This document shows, piece after piece, positions 53,736 through 62,116 of a stretch of 64,000 nt of DNA (positions are counted from its first letter, which is position 1; the number at the start of each line of letters is the position of its first letter). The stretch spans positions 248,001-312,000 of the forward strand of contig NZ_FOXI01000002.1 of the NCBI RefSeq assembly GCF_900115675.1, read 5' to 3'. Under the pieces are notes generated by a model. The model had not been told where the DNA came from and ran no database searches. It saw only the letters and a program-made list of their open reading frames with translations. Origin of the DNA: Halolamina pelagica (GTDB lineage Archaea; Halobacteriota; Halobacteria; Halobacteriales; Haloferacaceae). Position numbers and translations under genes: made by a program.

Positions 53736-54062
53736 GTGCCCTCCGAGTCCCCTCGCTCAGACGACGACAGGTCGGTCCCGTCCGACCCGACCGACGCCGC
53801 CGCCGGTATCGACCAGGAAGCGCTGTACGGCACCGTCAGACGGGCCGTCGAGGACGCCATCCTCGACGCCGTCGGGACGATGCTGGCGGTCGCCGTCGGC
53901 ACGGCGATCGGGATCGCGGGGGCCAGTTTCCTCCTCCGGACGGCTACGGACAGCGGGCTGTCGGTCCCGGTTCTCGCCGCCGGGGTCTGGCTGACCGCTA
54001 TCGGGTTCTACGTCGTCGCCTCGACCCTCGGCGTCGTCCAGCCGGTACGGGATTGGTTCTGA
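53736..54062 (+). CDS. small two-helix membrane protein, unknown function
   Basis: 108 residues from a GTG. The first 40 residues are polar and acidic. They are followed by two hydrophobic helices (AVGTMLAVAVGTAIGIAGAS; LAAGVWLTAIGFYVVASTL) and a short end. A TATA element at 53706 supports the gene. I recognise no characterised family. Convergent with tfb (27 bp gap). Confidence 0.62.
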   Translation: MPSESPRSDDDRSVPSDPTDAAAGIDQEALYGTVRRAVEDAILDAVGTMLAVAVGTAIGIAGASFLLRTATDSGLSVPVLAAGVWLTAIGFYVVASTLGVVQPVRDWF

Positions 54063-54089
54063 GAAGTCAGTGACGCGTCCCCACCCGTC

Positions 54090-55073
54090 TCAGGGCATGT
54101 GGATGCTCTCCTCGGCCTCCAGCAGCTCGTGGTAGCGGTTGCGGATGGTGACTTCGCTGATGTTCGCGACCTCGCTGACCTCCGACTGGGTCACCTTCTC
54201 GTTGGTCAACAGCGACGCGGCGTAGACGGCGGCGGCCGCGAGGCCGACCGGCGACTTGCCCGAGTGGACCTCCTGTTCCTTCGCGGTCTGGAGGAGCTGC
54301 CGGGCGCGGCGCTCGGCCTCGTCTGAGAGGCCGAGGTCGCTCGCGAAGCGCGGGACGTACTGTTCGGGGTCGGCGGGCTGGATCTCCAGCTTGAGTTCTC
54401 GAACGACGTAGCGGTAGGTGCGGGCGATCTCGTCCTTCTCGACGCGGGAGACCGCAGAAATCTCGTCGAGGCTGCGGGGCGTGCCGGCCTTCCGGGCGGC
54501 GGCGTAGAGGCTGGCCGTCGAGACGCCCTCGATGGAGCGTCCCGGCAGGAGGTCCTCGGAGAGTGCGCGGCGGTAGATGACGGAGGCTGTCTCGCGGACG
54601 TTCTCCGGGAGGCCGAGCGCGGAGGCCATCCGGTCGATCTCGCCGAGCGCCTGCTTGAGGTTCCGTTCCTTCGAGTCACGGGTCCGGAACCGCTCGTTCC
54701 AGGTTCGGAGCCGCTGCATCTTCTGTCGCTGGCTGGCCGAGAGCTGGTTGCCGTAGGCGTCCTTGTCCTGCCAGCCGATGTTCGTCGACAGCCCCTTGTC
54801 GTGCATCATGTTCGTCGTCGGGGCGCCGACGCGGGACTTCTCGTCCTTCTCGCGGGAGTCGAACGCGCGCCACTCGGGACCGTGGTCGATGCTGTCCTCG
54901 TCGACCACGAGACCGCAGTCCTGACAGACCGTCTCACCGTGTTCGGTGTCGGTCGCGAGACTGCCGCCGCACTCCGGACACTGGAGCTCGTCGACGGACT
55001 CCTCCTCGGTCTCTTCCTCGCTCTGTGCGGCCTCGGCACGCTCACTGGTGTACGCTTGTACTTTGTCGCTCAT
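54090..55073 (-). CDS. tfb: transcription initiation factor TFB
   Basis: 327 residues from ATG 55071-55073. N-terminal zinc ribbon CPECGG and CQDCGLVVDE, then the B-finger/linker HGPEWRAFDSREKDEKSRVG. Two cyclin-like repeats follow (IDRMASALGLPENVRETASV; LPGRSIEGVSTASLYAAARK and the second repeat with SPVGLAAAAVYAASLLTNEK), ending in a helix-turn-helix TQSEVSEVANISEVTIRNRY. It recruits RNA polymerase with TBP. Haloarchaea carry several TFB paralogues; this one is full-length with both cyclin folds. Served by a strong TTTAAA box upstream. Confidence 0.96.
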   Translation of the reverse strand: MSDKVQAYTSERAEAAQSEEETEEESVDELQCPECGGSLATDTEHGETVCQDCGLVVDEDSIDHGPEWRAFDSREKDEKSRVGAPTTNMMHDKGLSTNIGWQDKDAYGNQLSASQRQKMQRLRTWNERFRTRDSKERNLKQALGEIDRMASALGLPENVRETASVIYRRALSEDLLPGRSIEGVSTASLYAAARKAGTPRSLDEISAVSRVEKDEIARTYRYVVRELKLEIQPADPEQYVPRFASDLGLSDEAERRARQLLQTAKEQEVHSGKSPVGLAAAAVYAASLLTNEKVTQSEVSEVANISEVTIRNRYHELLEAEESIHMP

Positions 55074-55415
55074 TGGATGTGGGTGGGGGGAGAGACAGAT
55101 GCGTCTGGACTGCAGTCGTCTCACTTCCGGGTAACGCGCCGAGGGTTTTAAATCTACTGGCTCATTTCTCCCACGGAATCTGGGGTATGAAGTCGAAAGA
55201 ACGGCTGAAACGGCCGAATTTTCGAATTACCCGGAACGCGGGCCGTCCGGCGGATCAGTCGGCGTCGATTACTTGAGGGTTTCGTCCCGAGTAACCGCAC
55301 CCTTTATTGAGCGTTTCGCCCGGAGGAACCGGCGTAGCTATCCGCGGACGCGGCCGGTTGGCGGCGGCTGCCGGTGGGTATGGCGCTGGTCTCGAAACGG
55401 CGAGGCCGGCGGGGG
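55074..55415. other. intergenic region upstream of tfb
   Basis: 342 bp without a convincing gene. It holds the tfb promoter at 55147. It also holds a 29-codon open frame at 55187-55276 on the plus strand (basic, start MKSKERLKRP, no recognisable family), and AT-rich patches with CCTTTATTG near 55308. The length and base composition differ from the gene-dense surroundings. A regulatory region or an unannotated small RNA is possible. Confidence 0.6.
55147..55152 (-). promoter_or_regulatory. TATA element of tfb
   Basis: On the minus strand this reads TTTAAA inside GATTTAAAACC, about 75 nt before ATG 55073. That predicts a 5' leader of about 45 nt, longer than for most genes in this window. Confidence 0.6.
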
Positions 55416-56324
55416 TCAGGCCTGAGCGGTGAGCGCGGTGGTGAGCCGGTGTTCGACCGCGTCAATCCGCTCCAGTACGCGCGTCCCGTCGGCGAGAACG
55501 GGGTAGGTGGCGTCGATGTCCTGGTAGAGGTACCGGTAGACGGATTCGCTGTCCCGCCGTTGCCAGCCGAACGCGATGCCGTCCTGGATCTGTTCCTGCC
55601 GGCGGTCGAGCGTCGACGCCAGCGAGTCGCGGGCGGTTTCGAGGCGCTCGTAGCGCTGCTGGAGGTCGTCGAACGAGCGCCGGCGGAGCCGCCGGCCGTC
55701 GACGGCGTCACAGCGGGCGGCTGCGTCCTCGAGGGCGGTGCCCGCCTCATCGAGCCGTTCGCGCTCCCGGTCGAGCGTATCGAGATACCGATTCCGGCTG
55801 GCCAGTCCCTCCCGTGCGCTCGCGATCACGGCTCCCTTGACCCGTGGTGAGAGCGCGTCGTTGGCCAGCACTGCGCTGGCGACGCCGTCGCCGAACTCGT
55901 TGGCGATGTTGACGGGGAACGACTCGTCGTAGTCACGGTCGTAGTGGGGCACGTCCATCACCGTCTCTCGGTAGGCGGTCCGCACCTCCCCCATCCCGCC
56001 GGCCCGTCCCGTCGTCGCGCCGACGACGCCGACGCCGCCCGCCTCAACGGTCGACTTCGGCCCGGACGGCGAGAGCTGTTCGACCCGCGAAACGAAGGCC
56101 TCCAGGGCGTCCTGCTCGGCGGTGATCGCCTCGTACTCCACCCGGAGCGCCTCGAGCGCCGCCCGCACGTTGGCCCGCGGGGCGAACAACAGTCCCGTCG
56201 CGAGGCCCGCCCACAGCACGAGCCCCACGAGCGAGCCCGCGAGTGCTTCCAGACAGCCGAACGCACCGCTGCAGGCTGCCACCTCCCCCTCGATCCTCGG
56301 CGCGAGACTGTACGAAGCGGGCAT
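55416..56324 (-). CDS. haloarchaeal helical protein with N-terminal membrane helix (DUF7260-like)
   Basis: 302 residues. A hydrophobic helix near residues 28-48 (LAGSLVGLVLWAGLATGLLF) is followed by a long coiled-coil region (ALEALRVEYEAITAEQDALE; RNRYLDTLDRERERLDEAGT; RLETARDSLASTLDRRQEQI). A Gly/Thr loop near residues 95-112 breaks the helix, and YDRDYDESFPVNIANEFGD is a conserved patch. It matches a haloarchaea-only family (DUF7260 as I recall). Possibly a cell-envelope or signalling adaptor; no enzyme motif. Confidence 0.7.
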   Translation of the reverse strand: MPASYSLAPRIEGEVAACSGAFGCLEALAGSLVGLVLWAGLATGLLFAPRANVRAALEALRVEYEAITAEQDALEAFVSRVEQLSPSGPKSTVEAGGVGVVGATTGRAGGMGEVRTAYRETVMDVPHYDRDYDESFPVNIANEFGDGVASAVLANDALSPRVKGAVIASAREGLASRNRYLDTLDRERERLDEAGTALEDAAARCDAVDGRRLRRRSFDDLQQRYERLETARDSLASTLDRRQEQIQDGIAFGWQRRDSESVYRYLYQDIDATYPVLADGTRVLERIDAVEHRLTTALTAQA

Positions 56325-56437
56325 CTGGTGTGTGAAGAATCACCGTGGAACTACTTGAAACAATCGACTCCGGCGACGATCGACCGATGGCGGCCGGACC
56401 GACAGACCGAAGGTCGCCCCCGCCGGCGTGTCCGGGC

Positions 56438-56758
56438 ATGGTCAAGATGGTCGTCCTGCTGGTCCGGAAGGAGTCACTCAGCTACGAGGAGTTCCTGACC
56501 CACTGGGAGGAGGAACACGTGCCGCTGGTCGAGGAACTCCCGGGCGTCGAGCGCTACGTCACCTCCCACCCGACCGACCCCGAGAAGAGCGCGTACGACG
56601 GCGTCGCCGAGGTCTACTTCGAGGACATGGGGACGCTGGGCGCCGCGTTCGAGTCCGGCGCCGGCGAGGCGCTGCTGGCCGACGCCGAGGCGTTCTCCGA
56701 TCAGGACGTCGGCGAAGTGCTCTACATGGAGGAGGAGACGCGGTTCGTCGCGGAGTAA
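56438..56758 (+). CDS. EthD domain protein
   Basis: 106 residues from ATG 56438, a dimeric ferredoxin-like alpha-beta barrel. MVKMVVLLVRKESLSYEEFL and HWEEEHVPLVEELPGVERYV are typical of the EthD family; the end (VLYMEEETRFV) closes the barrel. EthD proteins assist some oxygenase or ether-degradation systems, but stand-alone members have no agreed function. Confidence 0.86.
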   Translation: MVKMVVLLVRKESLSYEEFLTHWEEEHVPLVEELPGVERYVTSHPTDPEKSAYDGVAEVYFEDMGTLGAAFESGAGEALLADAEAFSDQDVGEVLYMEEETRFVAE

Positions 56759-56761
56759 CCC

Positions 56762-58069
56762 TCACTCGCCGGACGGGTTGTCGGCCGTCGATTCGTCCCC
56801 GGCCCCTGACTGCTCCGCGGCGGTGTCGGCGGCGCCGTCGCCGGTGGCCGCATCGTCGTCGACCGCACCCCCAGCGGCCGACTCATCCCCGCCGTTCTCC
56901 GAGCGCCCGTTCTCGCCGGGGGCGATCGACACGCCCGCGACGTCGGCGAGCGCCTGGTCCCCCTCGGCTGTCCCGCCGGACTCGGTCTCGCCGTCGCGCA
57001 TCTCCGCCCGCGCCAGCCGCGGCGGGTCGTAGACGACGGCCAACTGCTCGGTCAGCGCGTAGAACCGCCCCGAGCCCGGGTCCTCGACGACGCCCGCCCC
57101 GGCGTCGATGGCGAAGTCGACCACGTCCTCGAGCGACTCGGCCTCCGCCTGTGTCCGCCCGTCCAACTCGGGCGAGAGGCGGGCGCGCACGATCCACTCG
57201 TCGAACTCCGCACGGTCGTCGCGGAACGCCAGCAGGTCACGCTCGGCTTCGGAGAGGCTGAACGTGTCCCGGCGGCGGCCGACAGTCAGCGCCGCGAGCC
57301 CCGCAGCGCCCACGAGGAACAGCAGCGGCCCGCCGAGCGACCAGAACGGCCCGTACTCTTCGGTCGTACTGACGGTCCGCGTCGTGGTCATCGGTTCGCT
57401 GCCGGCCTCCTCGGGACCGACCGTGTACGACTGGCCGTCCACGGAGACCGGAAGTCGGTGCGTGAAGGAGAGGTCGGCCGACCCTCCGTCGACGGTTCCC
57501 GCGACCCCCACGTCGACTACCACGAACGTGGATATCTCCCCCTGTGTGTCACCCAGCGCGGACTGGATCGCCGACCGGCGCTCGGCCACCTCGGTCGCGT
57601 TCAGCGCGAAGCCGAGGCCGACCGACTCGCCCGGCGCGACCGAATCGACACTGGTCGAGTCGAGCCCGGTCCGATCCCGCCAGTAGACCGTCCCGTCGCT
57701 GCTCGACTGGATCACCAGCGACGCGTCCAGGGTCACCGACGCCGACGCCGCGTCCCGGCCCGTGTAGGTCAGCACGTACTCGCCGTCGAGTTCCGGCGAC
57801 ACTTCGGTGTAGTACGTCGAGCGGTTCGAGAGCGTCGAGCCGACCGGGAAGACCGGGTTCTCGCCGGTCACGTCGGCGGCGTGGTGGAACGTCCCGTCGG
57901 CCGCCCAGTGCGTCCGCTCGACCTGCTCGCTCGTCCGTCCCGGATCCACGTGGGCAGTGTACGCCGCGGCCCCGCCGACGAGCGTGAGGGCGACCAGAAC
58001 CGCCGCCAGCACGACGAACCACGATCCCACGATCGCCCGTCCCCGGAGTCTGCTCCTCCCCTCAGTCAT
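56762..58069 (-). CDS. DUF5305 membrane protein
   Basis: 435 residues. The N-terminal helix is SWFVVLAAVLVALTLVGGAA; an extracytoplasmic beta-rich domain (residues 40-245; YYTEVSPELDGEYVLTYTGR, SVDSVAPGESVGLGFALNAT) follows. A second helix (LGGPLLFLVGAAGLAALTVG) leads to a cytoplasmic part (FSLSEAERDLLAFRDDRAEF) and a disordered acidic tail. This is the DUF5305 layout, often found in archaea beside signal peptidase I genes. It could be a partner of the peptidase at 58124, whose gene lies 54 bp upstream on the same strand. A promoter-like TACATAGG lies about 30 nt before the start. Confidence 0.85.
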   Translation of the reverse strand: MTEGRSRLRGRAIVGSWFVVLAAVLVALTLVGGAAAYTAHVDPGRTSEQVERTHWAADGTFHHAADVTGENPVFPVGSTLSNRSTYYTEVSPELDGEYVLTYTGRDAASASVTLDASLVIQSSSDGTVYWRDRTGLDSTSVDSVAPGESVGLGFALNATEVAERRSAIQSALGDTQGEISTFVVVDVGVAGTVDGGSADLSFTHRLPVSVDGQSYTVGPEEAGSEPMTTTRTVSTTEEYGPFWSLGGPLLFLVGAAGLAALTVGRRRDTFSLSEAERDLLAFRDDRAEFDEWIVRARLSPELDGRTQAEAESLEDVVDFAIDAGAGVVEDPGSGRFYALTEQLAVVYDPPRLARAEMRDGETESGGTAEGDQALADVAGVSIAPGENGRSENGGDESAAGGAVDDDAATGDGAADTAAEQSGAGDESTADNPSGE

Positions 58070-58123
58070 GGGCGTGGTTGTGGGATGACGTTACATAGGC
58101 CTATTGGTCAACCGACAGGACCG

Positions 58124-59281
58124 TCACCGCGTGAGATACCGGAGCAGCCGACGCCACGTCGACCGGTCGTGGCGTGAACTCCGGTTCCGAACTCTGACGC
58201 GGCGGCCACCGAGCACGACCAGCCCCAGCAGCGCGACGACGCCGGCGAGTCCCGCGTCGATGACCAGGATCGGGAGCCACGGGTGTACGTCGTACAGCGC
58301 GTCGATCACCGGCGCCGGAAGCAGCGCGAGGTAGCGGTGTTCGATCACGAACCGGCGGTAGTAGCCGGTTTCCGGCGGCGCCGTCAGCGTCATCTCGACG
58401 GTGGCCTCGCTCCGGCCGCCCACGCGGACGCGCTCCGGGTCGATGGCGACGCCCTCGCTCCCGGGTTCGACGTAGGCCACGACGGGCACCAACCCCGCGT
58501 TCGGCACGGTGTAGGGGAGCGTCGCCGATCCGCCCTGCTCGATCACGGTCGGGTTCTCCGAGGCGAACTCCGCGCTCACGACCCCGAACTGCTGGGTTCC
58601 GGCCGGCACCACCATCGCGGCCGTCGCCGCCGTCACGAGCACCGCCGCGAGGACGAGGACGACGACCGCGGGCGAGACCCCCTGCTGCCGACTCCGGTCA
58701 CGCTCGCGCTCGCGGTTCCCGCCGGCGACGAGGTCGTAGAGGTACAGCAGCATCGAGAGCCCGAGCAGCAGGTACGCGAGGCCCTGTGTCCCCATGAACG
58801 CCCGGGAGCCGGTCAGCACGGCGAGTCGCTGTTGGACCGTCGTAAAGGCGCTCTGGAGCCCGGTAACCAGCGTCCCGAGGTTGGGGATCACCACGACGCT
58901 GCCGCCGATCTGGAGGGCCTCAGCGACGATTTGGCCCTCCTTCACCGGCGGTTCGTCGCCGTCCTGGTCGGTGAATGGGTTGGCGTCACCCCGCGTGATG
59001 TACCCCCGTTCGGTTTCGCCGACGACGCGGTGGGTCGTCAGCCCCCCGCCCTGCAGCTCCTCGGCACGGAACACGATCACGTCGCCCTCCTCCACGTCGC
59101 CGGCGACGGCGGCGGGGACGGCGACGAACCCGTCGCCGGGTTCGAGCGTCGGCTCCATACTCCCCGTCTCGACGTAGCCCAGCAACACCGGCGTGCCGAG
59201 CACCTGGCCGAGCAACAGTGACGCGACGACGAGTACGACCGCCGCCTCGGCGCCGAGGGTCAGGAGTCGTCGGGGAGACAT
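58124..59281 (-). CDS. archaeal signal peptidase I with additional C-terminal extracytoplasmic domain
   Basis: 385 residues. Residues 1-150 are a Sec11/SipW-type S26 peptidase: helix AEAAVVLVVASLLLGQVLGT, catalytic Ser41 in VETGSMEPTLEPGD, and His84 in LTTHRVVGETERGYITRGDA, with Asp99. A helix (LAYLLLGLSMLLYLYDLV) is followed by a second (AVVVLVLAAVLVTAATAAMV), an immunoglobulin-like beta domain (FGVVSAEFASENPTVIEQGG; IDPERVRVGGRSEATVEMTL), a third helix and a basic end. Plain archaeal peptidases stop near residue 200. The Ser-His pairing makes it the ER/SipW type that processes special exported substrates, likely the neighbours (inference). Confidence 0.9.
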   Translation of the reverse strand: MSPRRLLTLGAEAAVVLVVASLLLGQVLGTPVLLGYVETGSMEPTLEPGDGFVAVPAAVAGDVEEGDVIVFRAEELQGGGLTTHRVVGETERGYITRGDANPFTDQDGDEPPVKEGQIVAEALQIGGSVVVIPNLGTLVTGLQSAFTTVQQRLAVLTGSRAFMGTQGLAYLLLGLSMLLYLYDLVAGGNRERERDRSRQQGVSPAVVVLVLAAVLVTAATAAMVVPAGTQQFGVVSAEFASENPTVIEQGGSATLPYTVPNAGLVPVVAYVEPGSEGVAIDPERVRVGGRSEATVEMTLTAPPETGYYRRFVIEHRYLALLPAPVIDALYDVHPWLPILVIDAGLAGVVALLGLVVLGGRRVRVRNRSSRHDRSTWRRLLRYLTR

Positions 59282-59302
59282 CAGGCCAGCTGAACTGTTG
59301 CG

Positions 59303-60145
59303 TTAGTCTGACAAAAACCCTCGGTCGGCGGCGCCGTCGACCACGCCGGCCACGACCGCGCTGTAGGGGACGATGAACCCCAGGCAGAAGCCGAGCAGGT
59401 GGAGGTAGACGTTCACCACCCCACCGTCGGCCGTGACCGTACTGAACCCGACGTACTGGTACCCCAGCAGCGCGACCGCGCCGAGCACACCGGCGTCGAG
59501 CCACCCCGCCTGAACGTTGACGGGAGGGTCGCCCCTGGGCGACCGGCGGGCCGCGATCACGTAGACGGCGGCGAGGACGACGCTCGCGACGCCGACGCCG
59601 CGTGCGGTCCCGCTCGGGAGCGCAACGACCGAGATCGCCACGATCGCCGCGAAGAACACGGCCGGGGCGTCCCGAACGCGGATCCGCCTATCGAGCCGCG
59701 CGCCGTAGGCCACGAGCACCAGCGCGAGCAGCCCCGAAAACGCCATGTTCACCCCCGAGAGGCCGTATCCGACGGCGTTCCGTGGCACCGCGAGGTTCAA
59801 CCCGGAAAGCACGGGGGGGAACGCCACCAGAAACGTCGCGGCGGTGATCCCGAACAGCCGCCGATAGTCCGCCAGTCCGGCGAGCACGTACGCGAACCCG
59901 GTCACCAGCACGTAGCCGAGCAGGTTCGCGGCGAGGTGGCCGGGCTCGAAGTGGACGACGTGCGCGGTGTAGGCGGTGAGAATCGAGGGGTCCCGGTAGG
60001 CGAACGCCAGCGACTCCCGGCGCTCCGCCGGGAGCGCGAACGTTGCGAGTGCCAGGGCAGGAACTACCGAAAGGGCGAGACAGTCCCGGAGTCGGACGGC
60101 GTCACGTAGCGCCGCGGTGAACGACCTGTCGCCCGGCCGAACCAT
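59303..60145 (-). CDS. rhomboid family intramembrane serine protease
   Basis: 280 residues with about seven hydrophobic helices. The rhomboid core is complete: HFEPGHLAANLLGYVL with His70 and Asn74 (HxxxN), the catalytic Ser130 in GYGLSGVNMAFSG (GxSG), and His249 in VYLHLLGFCLGF. It would cleave transmembrane segments of other proteins. It has its own promoter (60165) and lies between the signal peptidase and the exported protein, so an envelope-maturation role fits (inference). Confidence 0.84.
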   Translation of the reverse strand: MVRPGDRSFTAALRDAVRLRDCLALSVVPALALATFALPAERRESLAFAYRDPSILTAYTAHVVHFEPGHLAANLLGYVLVTGFAYVLAGLADYRRLFGITAATFLVAFPPVLSGLNLAVPRNAVGYGLSGVNMAFSGLLALVLVAYGARLDRRIRVRDAPAVFFAAIVAISVVALPSGTARGVGVASVVLAAVYVIAARRSPRGDPPVNVQAGWLDAGVLGAVALLGYQYVGFSTVTADGGVVNVYLHLLGFCLGFIVPYSAVVAGVVDGAADRGFLSD

Positions 60146-60164
60146 GTCTCACCGAACGACCCAC

Positions 60165-60176
60165 CTTATGAAAAGG
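60165..60176 (-). promoter_or_regulatory. TATA element of the rhomboid gene
   Basis: On the minus strand CCTTTTCATAAG lies about 25-30 nt before ATG 60145, giving a leaderless mRNA. Confidence 0.5.
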
Positions 60177-60191
60177 CTACCTCCTGGGGAG

Positions 60192-61673
60192 TCATGGCCG
60201 CGGCGTGCGTCGGGCCAACACCAGAACCACGGCGAGGAGGGTGAGTAACCCGACCAGCCCTAGCAGGCTCTGTAAGCCGAAGCCGCCGGGCTCCGCAACC
60301 GGTGACTCGGTCGCGCTGTCGGTCGACGCCGGCGATTCGGTCGCGCCGTCGGTCGATACCGGCGATTCGGTCGTGTCGTCGGTTCCCGTCTCGCTCCCGG
60401 CGTCCTCGGCGGCGACGCTGAATGTCCCCGTCTCGACGCCGTCGACGGTGACGGTGTACTCGCCCGTCTCGTTCCGCACGACCGGGAACGCGACTGTCTC
60501 CGTCGCGCCGGCCGCCACACCGACCGTTCGCACGGCGGCGACGTCCTCGTCGATCCGCACCGTGACGGTCCGCTCGCCGGCGAGCGAACCGGTGTTCGAG
60601 ACCGACGCCGTCACGGTGACGGGTTCGCCGGGGGCGACGGTCGTCGCGGAGAGGTCGGCGTCGGCGACGGCGATCCGGGGGCGCTTGACGGCGATCACGA
60701 ACGTCGTCACCTCGGACGTCTCCGACTCGAAGGTGAGGCGGCCGTCGCGTTCGCCGGTCATCGCCACGTCTAGTTCCGTGAGCGTCCCGTCGGCGGCACG
60801 GTAGACGGCGAGGTTCTCCGGGTCGATATCCCGGTCGTCGAAGTACGTCGCCGGGACGCTGAACTCCATCGTCGCGCCGGAGACGTTGCCGGTGTTGACG
60901 GTCATCCGGACCGCGCCCAGCGGTTCGGCGCCGGCCTCGACGACGACCGACTCCGCCTCACCGACGTTCGTGGTCTCCGCAGTCACCGAGTACGATCTGT
61001 CGGGGCTCGTCGTCGAAAGCCGGTCGAGGGTGAGTTCGCCGGCGCTGTCGAGCGCCAGTCGGCTGGCGTTGAACTCGGTCGTACTCCCCGGCTCCGCACT
61101 GAGGACCGTGAACCGCCGCGAGTGCTCGGTTGGCGCCACCGAGCGCTTCGAGAACGCCTCGACCCCCGCAGTGAGGGCCGTGTCGGCGTCGGCCGTGACG
61201 GGCTCGGCCACCCGCGAGTGGATCGTGATGTCGTCGACGAAGCCGTCGGTGGATCCGGTCGTGTCGACCGTGAGCGAGACGGCGACCGACTCGTTCGGCG
61301 CGAGGGTGACGTTGTTCGTCTCGGACTGGATCGGCTGGCCGTCGGCGGCGAACGTCACCGCGTCCGAGCCGTGTGTCAGCCAGACGTGTGCGTACTGGGA
61401 GCCGTTGTACCGGATGCGGAACACGTCACGGATGGTCGTCCTGCCGTCGGCGTTGACACCGTCGCCCTCGAGATCGGGATTGGCCGGCGAGAGGTCGACG
61501 ACCAGCTCGTCGTCGGCGTCGAGGTAGGCGTAGTCACTGCTCGGTGCGAGCGCCACGTCGTCCCCCAGTCGGTCGCTCGGCCCGGCGAACAGCGGCGAGG
61601 CTGCCGACGGGAACGCGAAGGTTCCCGCGAGGACGAGCGTGATCACGAGCGCGAGCGTTCGGCGGTCTGTCAC
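60192..61673 (-). CDS. large exported surface protein with PGF-CTERM-like tail
   Basis: 493 residues from GTG 61671-61673, with AAGGAG 9 nt upstream. A signal helix (LALVITLVLAGTFAFPSAAS) precedes a TasA/DUF1102-like domain (YAYLDADDELVVDLSPANPD; GDGVNADGRTTIRDVFRIRY). A second beta domain with VTTFVIAVKRP follows, then a CARDB-type repeat (VTASVSNTGSLAGERTVTVR). A Ser/Thr repeat linker comes next, then EPGGFGLQSLLGLVGLLTLL and Arg-Arg at the end: the PGF plus helix plus Arg pattern of archaeosortase substrates, here written PGGFG. Likely a wall-anchored surface protein made for this cluster. Confidence 0.8.
   Translation of the reverse strand: MTDRRTLALVITLVLAGTFAFPSAASPLFAGPSDRLGDDVALAPSSDYAYLDADDELVVDLSPANPDLEGDGVNADGRTTIRDVFRIRYNGSQYAHVWLTHGSDAVTFAADGQPIQSETNNVTLAPNESVAVSLTVDTTGSTDGFVDDITIHSRVAEPVTADADTALTAGVEAFSKRSVAPTEHSRRFTVLSAEPGSTTEFNASRLALDSAGELTLDRLSTTSPDRSYSVTAETTNVGEAESVVVEAGAEPLGAVRMTVNTGNVSGATMEFSVPATYFDDRDIDPENLAVYRAADGTLTELDVAMTGERDGRLTFESETSEVTTFVIAVKRPRIAVADADLSATTVAPGEPVTVTASVSNTGSLAGERTVTVRIDEDVAAVRTVGVAAGATETVAFPVVRNETGEYTVTVDGVETGTFSVAAEDAGSETGTDDTTESPVSTDGATESPASTDSATESPVAEPGGFGLQSLLGLVGLLTLLAVVLVLARRTPRP
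60301..60383. repeat. 30-bp tandem repeat coding for the Ser/Thr linker
   Basis: Two full units (60301-60330 and 60331-60360) and a partial third (60361-60383) of a 30-bp sequence that differs at only a few third-base positions. On the minus strand it encodes repeated TESP-STD blocks just before the C-terminal membrane anchor of the exported protein. Repeat number can change by slippage without breaking frame. Confidence 0.75.
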
Positions 61674-62116
61674 TGTCGGATCGTCTCCTTGTTGTGCACG
61701 TCCGAGTCCCGCGAGCGGGTGGACTCATCTCTCAATTAACCGGCACGTACTGTAGTATTGGTACTGCTGAACTCGTTCAGGGAATGCTTGTTCCACTGCT
61801 CGTCCCGACCGCGATGGTCGGATCGTCGACGACTGGCGGGAACGACGACGGTGAAACCTTCACTTACAGCTACAAGTGAACGACGGGCGTCTGACGTTCT
61901 ATGAGCGGAGCTTCGCGTACAACAATCCCGGCGGCGTCCATGGATTTCGGCCGAAATCGCCGTTAGTATCAGATTAGGATACAAGATGGCAAAACCGAAA
62001 TATACCGTTCAGGGGCTTCCTGAGGCCGCTTCCGGAATTTCTCGACTTTATCACTAGCCCACCTATTTACTAAACTATACCTAGTGTTTATGTGGCACTA
62101 CACTAACACTCTTCAT
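61674..62116. other. AT-richer intergenic region between exported protein and winged-helix gene
   Basis: 443 bp with no convincing gene; base composition is clearly lower in GC than neighbours. It holds the divergent promoters: GGTTAATTGA near 61735 for the exported protein, and CTATTTACTAAACTATACC at 62063-62081 for the winged-helix gene. A short in-frame end (GGNDDGETFTYSYK then TGA at 61877-61879) looks like a degraded coding remnant but has no proven start. Confidence 0.6.
62063..62110 (+). promoter_or_regulatory. promoter and possible operator of the winged-helix/TasA-like operon
   Basis: TATA-like CTATTTACTAAACTATACC at 62063-62081 is followed by the perfect inverted repeat AGTGTT (62083-62088) and AACACT (62105-62110), 16 nt apart. 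The repeat would straddle the predicted start site near 62093-62097 and could be an operator, perhaps for the encoded winged-helix protein itself. Confidence 0.4.

Noticed and set aside
55187-55276. 29-codon basic open frame upstream of tfb
   Set aside because: No homologue recognised, no clear promoter and atypical composition; mentioned under the intergenic region but not called as a gene.
55374-55850. 158-codon open frame on the plus strand
   Set aside because: Almost entirely antisense to the coiled-coil gene at 55416-56324, with shadow-type composition.
61694-61879. 61-codon open frame between the exported protein and winged-helix genes
   Set aside because: It starts antisense to the promoter region, has no promoter of its own and no recognisable family; at most the end is a degraded fragment.
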